Shown here in pieces: positions 8,325 to 16,427 of a DNA stretch of 64,000 nt. Each line of letters begins with the position of its first letter. Position 1 is the first letter of the stretch. Source of the stretch: Actinomycetales bacterium (GTDB taxonomy: Bacteria > Actinomycetota > Actinomycetes > Actinomycetales > Dermatophilaceae); the NCBI GenBank assembly GCA_016710645.1, contig JADJVI010000052.1, forward strand, positions 62,001-126,000. The letters run 5' to 3'. Both the position numbers and the translations under genes were made by a program. The notes under the pieces are model-generated. The model saw nothing but the letters and a program-made list of their open reading frames with translations, ran no database searches and was not told where the DNA came from.

Positions 8325-8728
8325 TGCGACCTCGTCCGGCCGTGGGTCAGGGCGAACCCAGACCAAGCAGCGGCGACCCCCAAGGTGAGGCTCGCGATCA
8401 CGCCCCAGACGGCATACGGCGTGGGGCTGCCGTCGACAAAGCCGAGGGTGAGCGCCGAGAAGGTGGTGTAGGCGCCGAGGATGCCGGTGCCGGCGAAGGC
8501 GCGCCAGCGGGCGTGGCCGGGCGAGTCGAGGGGGAGTCCGGCGAGGATCCCCAGCAGGAAGGCGCCGGTCACGTTGGCGACGACCACCCCGGCGTCCCAG
8601 GTGCCGAAGGGCGCCCCGACCAGGGCGTCGACCACGAGTCGCGCGATCGTGCCCAGCGCCCCACCGACGAGCACCTCGCGCCAGTAGGGCAGCTCGAGCC
8701 CGAGGCGAGGCCCCGGTGGCGTGGACAC
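8321..8728 (-). CDS. crcB1: Fluoride channel subunit CrcB/FluC (first copy)
   Basis: FluC-family fluoride exporter, 135 residues, four hydrophobic helices. Family signatures: GGALGTIARLVVD, VVANVTGAFLLGIL (the conserved Asn-bearing helix) and GTGILGAYTTFSAL (the Thr/Phe track that lines the pore). GTG start at 8728, 3 bp after the stop of the DUF4287 gene. With the second copy it would form the heterodimeric channel seen in many actinobacteria. The two proteins differ clearly in sequence, so they are old paralogues rather than a recent duplication. Confidence 0.9.
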   Translation of the reverse strand: MSTPPGPRLGLELPYWREVLVGGALGTIARLVVDALVGAPFGTWDAGVVVANVTGAFLLGILAGLPLDSPGHARWRAFAGTGILGAYTTFSALTLGFVDGSPTPYAVWGVIASLTLGVAAAWSGFALTHGRTRSQ

Positions 8729-8731
8729 CGG

Positions 8732-9310
8732 TCAGCCGTTCTGGGCGTAGGCGACTGCGAGCAAGTCGCCCAGCGATGCCGCGACGTCGGAAGGATCGGT
8801 GTCGGCCGGCAGGTGCAGCCAGTGAGTGGCCTGTGCGAAACCCTTCGCCGTCTGCAGCCGGGCATCGTCGGGAACCGTTGTGCGGTAACGGAATCCGACG
8901 CGCAAGGTGCTTCGGGGTCCGGGCGCGACGGCGACGAACTGGGTCTTGCGGACAACCGGGATGTAGGTCGAGCGGCCTTGCGCCTCGGTGTCCTGCCCGA
9001 GGGCGAGGGCGGCAGCGACCACGGCGTCATGGAGGGCGCGCAGCTGAGGTGAGCGGCCGGCATACAGGCCTTCGGTGTAACCGTCGGTGCTCGGGCGGAT
9101 CCAGCCGGCGGATTCGGCAGCAGCGAAGCCGACCGCGCACTGGCTGTTCTGCGGCAGTCCGTGGACCTGCTTGAGCCAGCGCCGGACCGCAAGCTGGTCG
9201 AGCGGATCAGGCCCGTCGCGATGGACCAGCTCGACCCACTCGGTCAGGGTGCGCCCGGTGCGTTCCCGCATCGAGGCGGCCAGGGCTGCGCTCATATCGG
9301 CGGGTTCCAT
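8732..9310 (-). CDS. DUF4287 / DUF5655 domain protein
   Basis: A 192-residue soluble protein. The N-terminal 60-70 residues (SMRERTGRTLTEWVELV, then LKQVHGLPQNSQ) match my recollection of DUF4287, and the remaining part, with VVAAALALG and later a beta-rich FVAVAPGPRSTLRVGFR, matches DUF5655, a domain of unknown role. The ATG at 9310 was chosen because upstream residues in the frame are low-complexity shadow of the neighbouring gene. It sits in a minus-strand group: kinase, this gene, crcB, crcB, with gaps of 10 bp or less. Confidence 0.7.
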   Translation of the reverse strand: MEPADMSAALAASMRERTGRTLTEWVELVHRDGPDPLDQLAVRRWLKQVHGLPQNSQCAVGFAAAESAGWIRPSTDGYTEGLYAGRSPQLRALHDAVVAAALALGQDTEAQGRSTYIPVVRKTQFVAVAPGPRSTLRVGFRYRTTVPDDARLQTAKGFAQATHWLHLPADTDPSDVAASLGDLLAVAYAQNG

Positions 9311-9320
9311 GGCGTCCAGG

Positions 9321-9938
9321 CTAGTTGGCGGCAGTGGGCGTGGTGTCGATGACCAGGTGGGCACGCTCGCGGGTGCCATCGGCGGCGAACAGGGCCCGTT
9401 CCTGGGCCATCCAGCGGTCCCAATGCGGGGCATAGGCCGCGCCATCGCGGGCGATCCCGCGGTCCTTGCGGACCTCGGCCGCTGCCTCGACCCACACCCG
9501 CACCGCTGCGTAGTCGCCCGCCGGGCGGACACTGCACCCACACCCCTCCAGGACGAGCACGGGCGCGTCGGGGACCGGCACGGTCTCGGCCCACCGGCTG
9601 CGGTGCCAGTCCCACCGCCGGTATGCCGCCCGCGCACCTCTGGCGAGGGGTTCCAGAACCTGGGTGGTCACCAGGTCGACGGCCACCGCCAGCCCATCCC
9701 ACCCGGGGTAGAGGTCATCCATGTGCACGATCGGAGCCTCGAAGTGACGGGCGACGGCGTCGGCCAGGGAGCTCTTACCAGATCCGCTCAGCCCGTCGAT
9801 GGCGACCACAGTCGTTGTGCCGCAACGGCTTTCGGCATCCTCGACAAGGGCCATCAGCGAGGCGACATCACCAGGGTCGGCGCCGCCGGCCGGTCGATAG
9901 GTCACGAGCCGCACCCTAGCCTCGCCGATCCTGGTCAC
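9321..9938 (-). CDS. Small P-loop kinase, uridine-kinase-like
   Basis: P-loop NTPase of about 205 residues. The Walker A loop GLSGSGKSS lies about 40 residues from the start, followed by VHMDDLYPGW, a substrate-side motif like that of uridine/nucleoside kinases, and later VLVLEGCG. The substrate is not known. The start is uncertain: GTG at 9938 is used here, ATG at 9953 (which would overlap the divergent hisF start) and GTG at 9914 are alternatives. It is first in the minus-strand group ending in the two fluoride-channel genes and is divergent from hisF. Confidence 0.75.
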   Translation of the reverse strand: MTRIGEARVRLVTYRPAGGADPGDVASLMALVEDAESRCGTTTVVAIDGLSGSGKSSLADAVARHFEAPIVHMDDLYPGWDGLAVAVDLVTTQVLEPLARGARAAYRRWDWHRSRWAETVPVPDAPVLVLEGCGCSVRPAGDYAAVRVWVEAAAEVRKDRGIARDGAAYAPHWDRWMAQERALFAADGTRERAHLVIDTTPTAAN

Positions 9939-9944
9939 TACAGT
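9939..9944 (+). promoter_or_regulatory. Putative -10 box (TACAGT) upstream of hisF
   Basis: TACAGT ends 7 nt before the hisF ATG, compatible with a leaderless or near-leaderless transcript; GAGGG lies in the spacer, so a short-leader mRNA is also possible. Confidence 0.4.
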
Positions 9945-9951
9945 GAGGGCC

Positions 9952-10725
9952 ATGTCGGTCGCTACCCGGGTCATCGCCTGCCTCGACGTGGACGCCGGCC
10001 GCGTCGTCAAAGGGGTCAACTTCCAGAACCTGCGCGACGCCGGTAACCCGGTCGAGCTGGCCAAGACCTACGACGCCCAGGGCGTCGACGAGTTGACCTT
10101 CCTCGACGTCACGGCCAGCAGCGGTGACCGGGAGACGACCTATGACGTGGTCCGCCGCACGGCCGAACAGGTCTTCATCCCGCTCACCGTGGGTGGGGGC
10201 GTGCGGGCCGTCGACGATGTCGATCGGCTCCTGCGCGCCGGTGCCGACAAGGTCGGGGTCAACACCGCGGCCATTGCCCGCCCGGAACTCATCGCCGAGA
10301 TCGCCGATCGCTTCGGCGCCCAGGTGCTGGTCCTGTCGGCCGACGTGCGGCGGCGCCGTGACGCAGCCGGCCAGCCGACCGCCGACTTTGTCATGACCAC
10401 GCACGGTGGTCGCACTCCGGTCGACCTCGACGCCGTCGCCTGGTGCGCGCGCGCCCAGGAGCTCGGGGCGGGCGAGATCCTGCTCAACTCGATGGACGCC
10501 GACGGCACCAAGGACGGGTTCGACCTCGAACTCATCCGAGCGGTGCGTGCGGCCGTGTCCATCCCGGTCATCGCCAGCGGCGGAGCCGGTCGGGTCGAGC
10601 ATTTTGCGCCGGCGGTGCACGCCGGTGCCGATGCGGTCCTGGCGGCGAGCGTCTTCCACTTCGGTGAACTCACCGTGGCCCAGGTCAAGGACGCCATGCG
10701 TGCCGCGGGGATTGCCGTCCGATGA
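9952..10725 (+). CDS. hisF: Imidazole glycerol phosphate synthase, cyclase subunit
   Basis: Makes imidazole glycerol phosphate and AICAR from PRFAR, working with the glutaminase HisH (not in this window). TIM-barrel protein of 257 residues. The two catalytic aspartates are in place: Asp12 in ACLDVD and Asp131 in SADVRR; phosphate-binding loops VGGGVR (80-85) and ASGGAGR (about 205) are also visible. The usual SIDARR around the second Asp reads SADVRR, a mild variation. The ATG at 9952 was preferred to an ATG 9 nt upstream. The stop overlaps the next start (ATGA). Confidence 0.96.
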   Translation: MSVATRVIACLDVDAGRVVKGVNFQNLRDAGNPVELAKTYDAQGVDELTFLDVTASSGDRETTYDVVRRTAEQVFIPLTVGGGVRAVDDVDRLLRAGADKVGVNTAAIARPELIAEIADRFGAQVLVLSADVRRRRDAAGQPTADFVMTTHGGRTPVDLDAVAWCARAQELGAGEILLNSMDADGTKDGFDLELIRAVRAAVSIPVIASGGAGRVEHFAPAVHAGADAVLAASVFHFGELTVAQVKDAMRAAGIAVR

Positions 10726-11348
10726 ACGACCGGATCCCCTCGCTCTGGGAGGAGAAGCTCGCAGCCGACCCCGGTCACTCCCAGTGGTACGTCGAGCGCT
10801 TCCGCACCCTGGTCGCCGAGGGCAGCGACATCGTCGGCGAGGCGCGGACCGTCGACGCGATGGTCGCCCGCGGCTCGCGCATCCTCGACGCGGGGTGTGG
10901 TTTAGGCCGTGTCGGTGGGCACCTCGCGTCCGTCGGCCACACCGTGGTCGGCGTCGACGTCGACCCCACCCTCATCGATGCGGCATGCCAGGACCACCCC
11001 GCGGTCACCTGGCTGGTCGGGGACCTCTCTCGGCTGGATCTGGAGGCGCACGGCATACCGGAGCTTTTCGATGCCATCGTGTGCGCGGGGAACGTGCTGC
11101 CCTTCGCAGCCCCATCGACTCGCCAGGACGTGCTGCGCGGCTTCGCGCGCCACCTGCGTTCCGGCGGCCGCGCCATCGTCGGGTTCGGCACCGACCGCGG
11201 GTATGCCGTCCCGGAGTTCCTCGCGCACGTGGCCGGGGCCGGGTTGCAGCCCGAGTTGCTGCTTGCCACCTGGGATCTGGTCCCCTGGTCCGAGGGGGGC
11301 GACTTCATCGTCGCGATCCTGCGCCGCGCCGAGGTGGCAGCCGGCTGA
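10722..11348 (+). CDS. Class I SAM-dependent methyltransferase
   Basis: A 208-residue protein with the SAM-binding loop ILDAGCGLGRVGGHLA (about 53-68), the acidic end of strand 2 VVGVDVDPTLI, and motif IV-like FDAIVCAGNVL. Substrate unknown; there is no extra domain to suggest one. It overlaps hisF by 4 bp, so it is translated with it, and ispG follows after 24 bp. Similar methyltransferases are common between hisF and neighbouring genes in actinobacteria, but I know of no assigned role. Confidence 0.8.
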   Translation: MNDRIPSLWEEKLAADPGHSQWYVERFRTLVAEGSDIVGEARTVDAMVARGSRILDAGCGLGRVGGHLASVGHTVVGVDVDPTLIDAACQDHPAVTWLVGDLSRLDLEAHGIPELFDAIVCAGNVLPFAAPSTRQDVLRGFARHLRSGGRAIVGFGTDRGYAVPEFLAHVAGAGLQPELLLATWDLVPWSEGGDFIVAILRRAEVAAG

Positions 11349-11372
11349 CCCGACCTGGGGGACAATGTCGCC

Positions 11373-12530
11373 ATGGCTGTCTCGCTCGGTATGCCGCAAG
11401 GCCCCGCTCCCGTCGTGTCGCCCCGCCGCCCGTCCCGCAAGATCAAGGTCGGCAAGGTCGAGGTCGGCGGTGACGCCCCTATTTCGGTGCAGTCGATGTG
11501 CACCACCCCGACGGTCGACGTCAACGCGACGCTGCAGCAGATCGCCGAGTTGACCGCCGCCGGATGCGACATCGTCCGGGTGGCCTGCCCGAGCCAGGAC
11601 GACGCCGACGCGCTTCCCGATATTGCGCGCAAGTCGCAGATCCCGGTCATCGCCGACATCCACTTCCAGCCGAAGTACGTCTTCGCGGCGATCGATGCCG
11701 GGTGCGCTGCCGTGCGGGTCAATCCCGGCAACATCCGCGCCTTCGACGACCAGGTCAAGCAGATCGCGGCCGCAGCCAAGGATGCCGGCGTCTCGATCCG
11801 GATCGGGGTCAACGCCGGGTCCCTGGACAAGCGCCTGCTGGACAAGTACGGCAAGCCCACAGCCGAGGCGCTCGTCGAGTCGGCGGTGTGGGAGGCCAGC
11901 CTGTTCGAGGAGCACGACTTCCACGACTTCAAGATCTCGGTCAAGCACCACGACCCGGTCGTCATGATCCGGGCCTACGAGATGCTCGCGGCTCGCGGCG
12001 ATTGGCCGCTGCACCTCGGCGTCACCGAGGCCGGCCCGGCCTTCCAGGGCACCATCAAGTCGGCCACCGCCTTCGGCGCGCTGCTCTCGCGCGGCATCGG
12101 CGACACCATCCGGGTCTCGTTGTCGGCCCCGCCGGTCGAAGAGGTCAAAGTCGGCAACCAGATCCTGCAGTCGCTCAACCTCAAGCCGCGCAAGTTGGAG
12201 ATCGTCTCCTGCCCCTCGTGCGGTCGCGCCCAGGTCGACGTCTACACCCTCGCCGAGCAGGTCACTGCGGGCCTGGAGGGACTCACCGTGCCGCTGCGGG
12301 TGGCCGTCATGGGCTGCGTCGTCAACGGCCCGGGCGAGGCCCGCGAAGCCGATCTCGGAGTGGCCTCCGGCAATGGCAAGGGCCAGATCTTCGTCAAGGG
12401 TGAGGTCGTCAAGACGGTGCCCGAGGCGCTCATCGTCGAAACCCTCATCGAGGAGGCCATGCGGTTGGCCGACGAGATGGGCGAGCCCATCGATGAGCAG
12501 ACCGGGGGACCGGTCGTCAGCGTCAGCTGA
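11373..12530 (+). CDS. ispG: 4-hydroxy-3-methylbut-2-enyl diphosphate synthase
   Basis: Penultimate enzyme of the MEP isoprenoid pathway: reductively opens MEcPP to HMBPP using a [4Fe-4S] cluster. The 385-residue protein has the TIM-barrel N-terminal domain and the C-terminal cluster domain; the three cluster cysteines are Cys280 and Cys283 (SCPSCGR) and Cys315 (GCVVNGPGE), with the fourth ligand Glu in the same segment. The N-terminal 15 residues are variable. It is followed by a strong nested hairpin, so the hisF-led group probably ends here. Confidence 0.96.
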   Translation: MAVSLGMPQGPAPVVSPRRPSRKIKVGKVEVGGDAPISVQSMCTTPTVDVNATLQQIAELTAAGCDIVRVACPSQDDADALPDIARKSQIPVIADIHFQPKYVFAAIDAGCAAVRVNPGNIRAFDDQVKQIAAAAKDAGVSIRIGVNAGSLDKRLLDKYGKPTAEALVESAVWEASLFEEHDFHDFKISVKHHDPVVMIRAYEMLAARGDWPLHLGVTEAGPAFQGTIKSATAFGALLSRGIGDTIRVSLSAPPVEEVKVGNQILQSLNLKPRKLEIVSCPSCGRAQVDVYTLAEQVTAGLEGLTVPLRVAVMGCVVNGPGEAREADLGVASGNGKGQIFVKGEVVKTVPEALIVETLIEEAMRLADEMGEPIDEQTGGPVVSVS

Positions 12531-12580
12531 CCGGGGCACCCGCCCAGCTCCGGGCGGGACTCTGGGACACGGCGCCCCGG
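12531..12580 (+). terminator. Nested hairpin after ispG
   Basis: An outer stem CCGGGGC (12531-12537) / GCCCCGG (12574-12580) encloses an inner 7-bp stem CCCGCCC (12539-12545) / GGGCGGG (12552-12558). It begins directly after the ispG stop. No U-tract, as often in high-GC actinobacteria. Confidence 0.55.
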
Positions 12581-12629
12581 CCGGACGGCATACCTGCTGC
12601 GACCGGCGAAGTTCTGGCACCCTGGTGCC

Positions 12630-13475
12630 GTGCTGCGCACTCAGACCCCGGTGCGCGCCCTCACGGCCGCCGACCGTGACGAGGCGCTCGCGCTCTGCGC
12701 GCGCAACCCCACCGCCAACGTCTTCGTCGCAGCGCGGATCGAGGAGGGCGCCCTGCTCTCGATGCCGGGTGCGCTCTTGGGGTTCGACACCGGATCGGGG
12801 CTGCGAGCCCTGGCCTGGGCCTCGGCCAACCTGGTGCCCGTCGAATGCGATGACGAAGCCCTCGACGCTTTCGCCTACCGCCTGCGTCGTTGGCGGCGGC
12901 AGTGTGCGTCGATCTTCGGGCCCTCCCATCAGGTGCTCGGGCTCTGGGAACGGCTGGGGCCGAGCTGGGGGCGCCCGCGCGCGATCCGCCACCCGCAACC
13001 GCTCATGTCCACGACGGTGCGCCCTCACCATTGGGGTGTCGAGCCGGACCTGCGCGTCCGGTTGGCCCGCGCGGACGAGGTGGACGACGTGCTGCCGGCT
13101 GCGGCGGCGATGTTCACCGACGAGATCGGCTACCCGCCCTACGTCGGCTCCACGGCCTCCTATCGTCAGGTCATCGCCGGCCTGATCCGTACCGGGCACA
13201 CCTACATCTGGTCCGATCGCGGCCGCGTGGTGTTCAAGGCCGACATCGGCTCGGTCGGCGTCGGTGCCGCCCAAGTACAAGGGGTGTGGCTGGCCCCCGC
13301 CCTGCGTGGCCAGGGTCTGGCCGAGCCGCTCATGGCGGCGGTTACCGACCAGGTGCTCACTCGGATTGCCCCCGAGGCGTCGCTCTACGTTAACGACTTC
13401 AATGTCCCCGCCCGGGCGACCTATCGCGCGCTCGGGTATGCCGAGGTCGGCACTTTCTCGACCGTCCTGCTCTGA
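12630..13475 (+). CDS. GNAT N-acetyltransferase with N-terminal DUF4081
   Basis: A 281-residue protein. Residues about 1-135 match my recollection of the DUF4081 domain (LCARNPTANVFVAARIE near the start). Residues 140-281 are a GNAT fold with the acetyl-CoA binding stretch VWLAPALRGQGLAEPLM and a C-terminal VNDFNVPARATYRALGY. The acceptor is unknown; related actinobacterial proteins are simply annotated as GNAT acetyltransferases. The start is a GTG at 12630 in a monocistronic position. Confidence 0.8.
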   Translation: MLRTQTPVRALTAADRDEALALCARNPTANVFVAARIEEGALLSMPGALLGFDTGSGLRALAWASANLVPVECDDEALDAFAYRLRRWRRQCASIFGPSHQVLGLWERLGPSWGRPRAIRHPQPLMSTTVRPHHWGVEPDLRVRLARADEVDDVLPAAAAMFTDEIGYPPYVGSTASYRQVIAGLIRTGHTYIWSDRGRVVFKADIGSVGVGAAQVQGVWLAPALRGQGLAEPLMAAVTDQVLTRIAPEASLYVNDFNVPARATYRALGYAEVGTFSTVLL

Positions 13476-13647
13476 TCGGTCAGCCGCGGGTGTGCCGTCC
13501 GTGCCCGTTCCTGGCTAGAGCCGACCCTGCGGTGCCCGAGCGAGTCGCACTGGTGACCGCCTGAGGTGGCGGCAGTGACCGAGTGGTTGGACGCGCATCG
13601 CACCGACTAGCGTGACCAGCGAATCGGACACTGGTCGAAGGACGCCC

Positions 13648-15327
13648 ATGACCTCCCTCTTGGGGCTCTTCGTGGCGAGCCCCGTGCTCACCCTCTTCGC
13701 GTGCACCGCGGTCGGCCTGCTGTTCGGCAAGATCAAGATCGCGGGCATCTCCTTCGGCGCGGCCGGTGCCCTCTTTGCGGCGCTGGCCTTGTCGGGAATC
13801 GTCCACCTCGCCGAATTGCCCAATCCCGGAACGCAATTCGACGCACACGGCCAGCTCCTGCCGCATGCATCCGTCGCTCTTCCGACCATGTTCAACGCGT
13901 TTGCGCTCGCGGTCTTCTGCTACCTCGTCGGCGTCAGCGCCGGTCCTTCCATCCTCGCGGCGCTGCGCACCGGGTGGCAGCCGATCCTCGTCGCTCTCGC
14001 GGCCACGGCGGCCACAGCGGCGGCGGCGTTGGGCTTCGGTCGGCTGTTCGGACTGTCCATCGGGGAAATCGGGGGAGTGTTCGCGGGGGCCGGCACCGCC
14101 ACGGCGGCGCTGGGGGTGGTGCAAGCCCAACTCGGCGCCTCCGGCGGCCCGGATACCAAGGCCCTCGTCGACGGGGCCGCGGTCGGCTACGGGATCGGTT
14201 ACCCGGTCGGGGTCGTGGTCACCATCCTCTTCGCGGTGCTCGTCATGGCCCTCGGGCGGCGGCGGCCCACGGCCGAGGACCGCGCCGAGATCCCCCCGCT
14301 GCAGGTGCGTACCATCGCGATCGGGCCTGCGTATGCCGGTGAGCTGACCATCGCCGGGCTGCGCACGGCATACCGGCTGGTGGCCTCCCGCGTCACCCGA
14401 GGTGAGCAGACTGCGGTCGCGCGTGAGACCGATCGACTGCGGCCCGGTGATCTCGTCACGGTCACCGGACGCGCCGACCACCTGGAGCAGGCGGCCTCGG
14501 ACCTCGGGTCCTTCTCGGAGGTAGAGCCGTGGTTCGACCGCACCGAGATCGACTTCCGACGGATCACCCTCTCGCGGCCCGAGTTGGTGACGCAGACGGT
14601 CGGCTCGCTCGACCTGACGCAGCAGTTTGGCGCCGTCGTGTCGCGCGTGCGGCGCGGGGACCTCGACCTGCTCGCGACCCCAGACCTGGCGCTGCAGCTG
14701 GGTGATCGACTCCGCGTGACGGCGCCGCGCCAGCGGATGAGCGAGGTCGGGTCATTCCTCGGTGACTCCGAGCGCAAAGCCGGTGATATCAACGGCATCG
14801 GGTTGGCGCTGGGGTTGACCATCGGGCTGCTGGCGGCCTTCATCTCGATCCCGCTGCCGGGCGGGGCGGCCTTGGTCATCGGCACGGCGAGCGGCCCGCT
14901 CATCGTCGGCACCGTGCTCGGCGCCATCGGCCGGACCGGACGCGTCCTCTGGCAACTGCCGGGCACCGTCAGCGCGACCCTCACTCAATTCGCCCTGCTG
15001 CTCTTCCTCGTCGGGGTCGGGTCCGGGGCGGGGGAGCACCTCGTCGCCGCAGTTCAGAGCGGCGGCTGGGTCACGGTGCTCCTCGTCAACGTCCTCACCG
15101 CCACAGCCCACTCCGTCGTCGCGATCGTGGGCCTGCGGGTGCTGCTGCGCTATGGCACCGCCCGCACGCTCGGAGGCCTCACCGGATCACAACTGTGCCC
15201 GGGGGTCTACGGGTTCGCCCTGGAGCGGGTGCCCGATCAACGGGTGGCCATGGGATACGCCCTGCTCTTCCCCGTGATGATGGTCGTCAAGGTCATCGTC
15301 GACCAACTCCTCGTCGTCTTCTTCTAA
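13648..15327 (+). CDS. AspT/YidE-type transporter with two TrkA-C domains
   Basis: Membrane protein of 559 residues belonging to the aspartate:alanine exchanger family. Two hydrophobic halves of about five segments each (about 1-205 and 385-559) flank a soluble middle containing two TrkA-C-like domains (about 220-300 and 310-385, for example LRPGDLVTVTG and LQLGDRLRV), and both halves carry the repeated Gly-rich AGAGTATAALG / GGLTGSQLCPGVYG motif. ATG 13648 is preceded by AAGGA. The direct downstream neighbour is lactate dehydrogenase (44 bp away), so export or exchange of a small organic acid is plausible but not shown. Confidence 0.78.
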   Translation: MTSLLGLFVASPVLTLFACTAVGLLFGKIKIAGISFGAAGALFAALALSGIVHLAELPNPGTQFDAHGQLLPHASVALPTMFNAFALAVFCYLVGVSAGPSILAALRTGWQPILVALAATAATAAAALGFGRLFGLSIGEIGGVFAGAGTATAALGVVQAQLGASGGPDTKALVDGAAVGYGIGYPVGVVVTILFAVLVMALGRRRPTAEDRAEIPPLQVRTIAIGPAYAGELTIAGLRTAYRLVASRVTRGEQTAVARETDRLRPGDLVTVTGRADHLEQAASDLGSFSEVEPWFDRTEIDFRRITLSRPELVTQTVGSLDLTQQFGAVVSRVRRGDLDLLATPDLALQLGDRLRVTAPRQRMSEVGSFLGDSERKAGDINGIGLALGLTIGLLAAFISIPLPGGAALVIGTASGPLIVGTVLGAIGRTGRVLWQLPGTVSATLTQFALLLFLVGVGSGAGEHLVAAVQSGGWVTVLLVNVLTATAHSVVAIVGLRVLLRYGTARTLGGLTGSQLCPGVYGFALERVPDQRVAMGYALLFPVMMVVKVIVDQLLVVFF

Positions 15328-15371
15328 CTGCCGTCCACCTGCGACATGTCCGACCGAGAAGGGAATTCATC

Positions 15372-16328
15372 GTGAAGTACGTGGAGAACAAGGTCGTCCT
15401 CATCGGCACGGGGGCGGTCGGCATGGCCTATGCCTTTGCGGCCGTCAATCAGAGCGTCTGCGACGAACTCGTGCTCATCGACCTCAACGAGGTGAAGTCT
15501 CGGGCCGACGTGACCGACCTCAACCACGGCGAGGCATGGGCCCCCTCCCCAGTCAGTGTGATCTTCGGGTCATACGCCGACTGCGCCAACGCGGCCATGG
15601 TCGTCATCTGCGCCGGCATCGCGCAGAAGCCCGGCCAGACACGGCTGCAGCTCATCGAGACGAACATCCGGATCTTCAAGACAATCGTCGGGGAGGTCAT
15701 GGCGACCGGCTTCGACGGCATCATCCTCGTGGCCACCAACCCCGTTGACGTGCTCTCCTATGCCACGTGGAAGATCTCCGGGCTGCCGTCCGCCCAGGTC
15801 ATGGGCTCGGGCACGACCCTGGATACCGCTCGCCTGCGCTTCAACCTCGGGCAGTACTTCGAGGTGTCGACAACCAATGTCCATGCCCTGGTCATCGGCG
15901 AGCACGGCGACTCCGAGCTGCCGGTGTGGTCCGCTGCGTCGGTGGCGGGGCGCTCCCTGGCCAAGCGGCTGGCTGCCAAGCCGGAGATGCAGGCCGATCT
16001 CGATGAGATCTTCGTGCGGACCCGCGACGCGGCATACCAGCTCATCGAAGCCAAGGGCTCGACGTCCTACGGCATCGGCATGGCGTTGGCCCGGATCACC
16101 CGCGCGGTCCTGTCCAACCAGAAGGTGACCCTGCCCGTCTCGGCGCTCCTGGAGGGCGACTACGGCCACGACGGGGTCTACATCGGCGTGCCGGCCAGCG
16201 TGGGCCGCCGTGGCGTCCGTCAGATCATCGAACTGGACCTCGACGCCTCCGAGCAGGCCAAGTTCGACGCGTCGGTCGCCACCCTCAAGGCGGTCATCGC
16301 CGACGTGTCCGACGTCATCGAGGGCTAG
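15372..16328 (+). CDS. ldh: L-lactate dehydrogenase
   Basis: NAD-dependent interconversion of pyruvate and L-lactate, 318 residues. Visible features: NAD-binding GTGAVG (12-17), the mobile loop AQKPGQTR with Gln85 at the substrate-discriminating position (Gln for lactate dehydrogenase, Arg for malate dehydrogenase) and Arg91, the active-site Asp151/Arg154 pair, and catalytic His178 in GEHGDSE. The GTG at 15372 follows a good AGAAGGGA ribosome-binding site. It is probably co-transcribed with the AspT-type transporter, which could make a fermentation-and-export pair. Confidence 0.93.
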   Translation: MKYVENKVVLIGTGAVGMAYAFAAVNQSVCDELVLIDLNEVKSRADVTDLNHGEAWAPSPVSVIFGSYADCANAAMVVICAGIAQKPGQTRLQLIETNIRIFKTIVGEVMATGFDGIILVATNPVDVLSYATWKISGLPSAQVMGSGTTLDTARLRFNLGQYFEVSTTNVHALVIGEHGDSELPVWSAASVAGRSLAKRLAAKPEMQADLDEIFVRTRDAAYQLIEAKGSTSYGIGMALARITRAVLSNQKVTLPVSALLEGDYGHDGVYIGVPASVGRRGVRQIIELDLDASEQAKFDASVATLKAVIADVSDVIEG

Positions 16329-16359
16329 GCCGACCGGTCGGGGCGCGACTCGACCGGCA

Positions 16360-16376
16360 CCCGACAACGCGTCGGG
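16360..16376 (+). terminator. Short hairpin after ldh
   Basis: CCCGAC (16360-16365) and GTCGGG (16371-16376) form a 6-bp stem with a 5-nt loop in the ldh-proS gap. Weak candidate. Confidence 0.3.
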
Positions 16377-16427
16377 CGCACGGCATACGGGCCGATATCC
16401 TTCCCGGGACCCCCTGAAGGAGAGATC

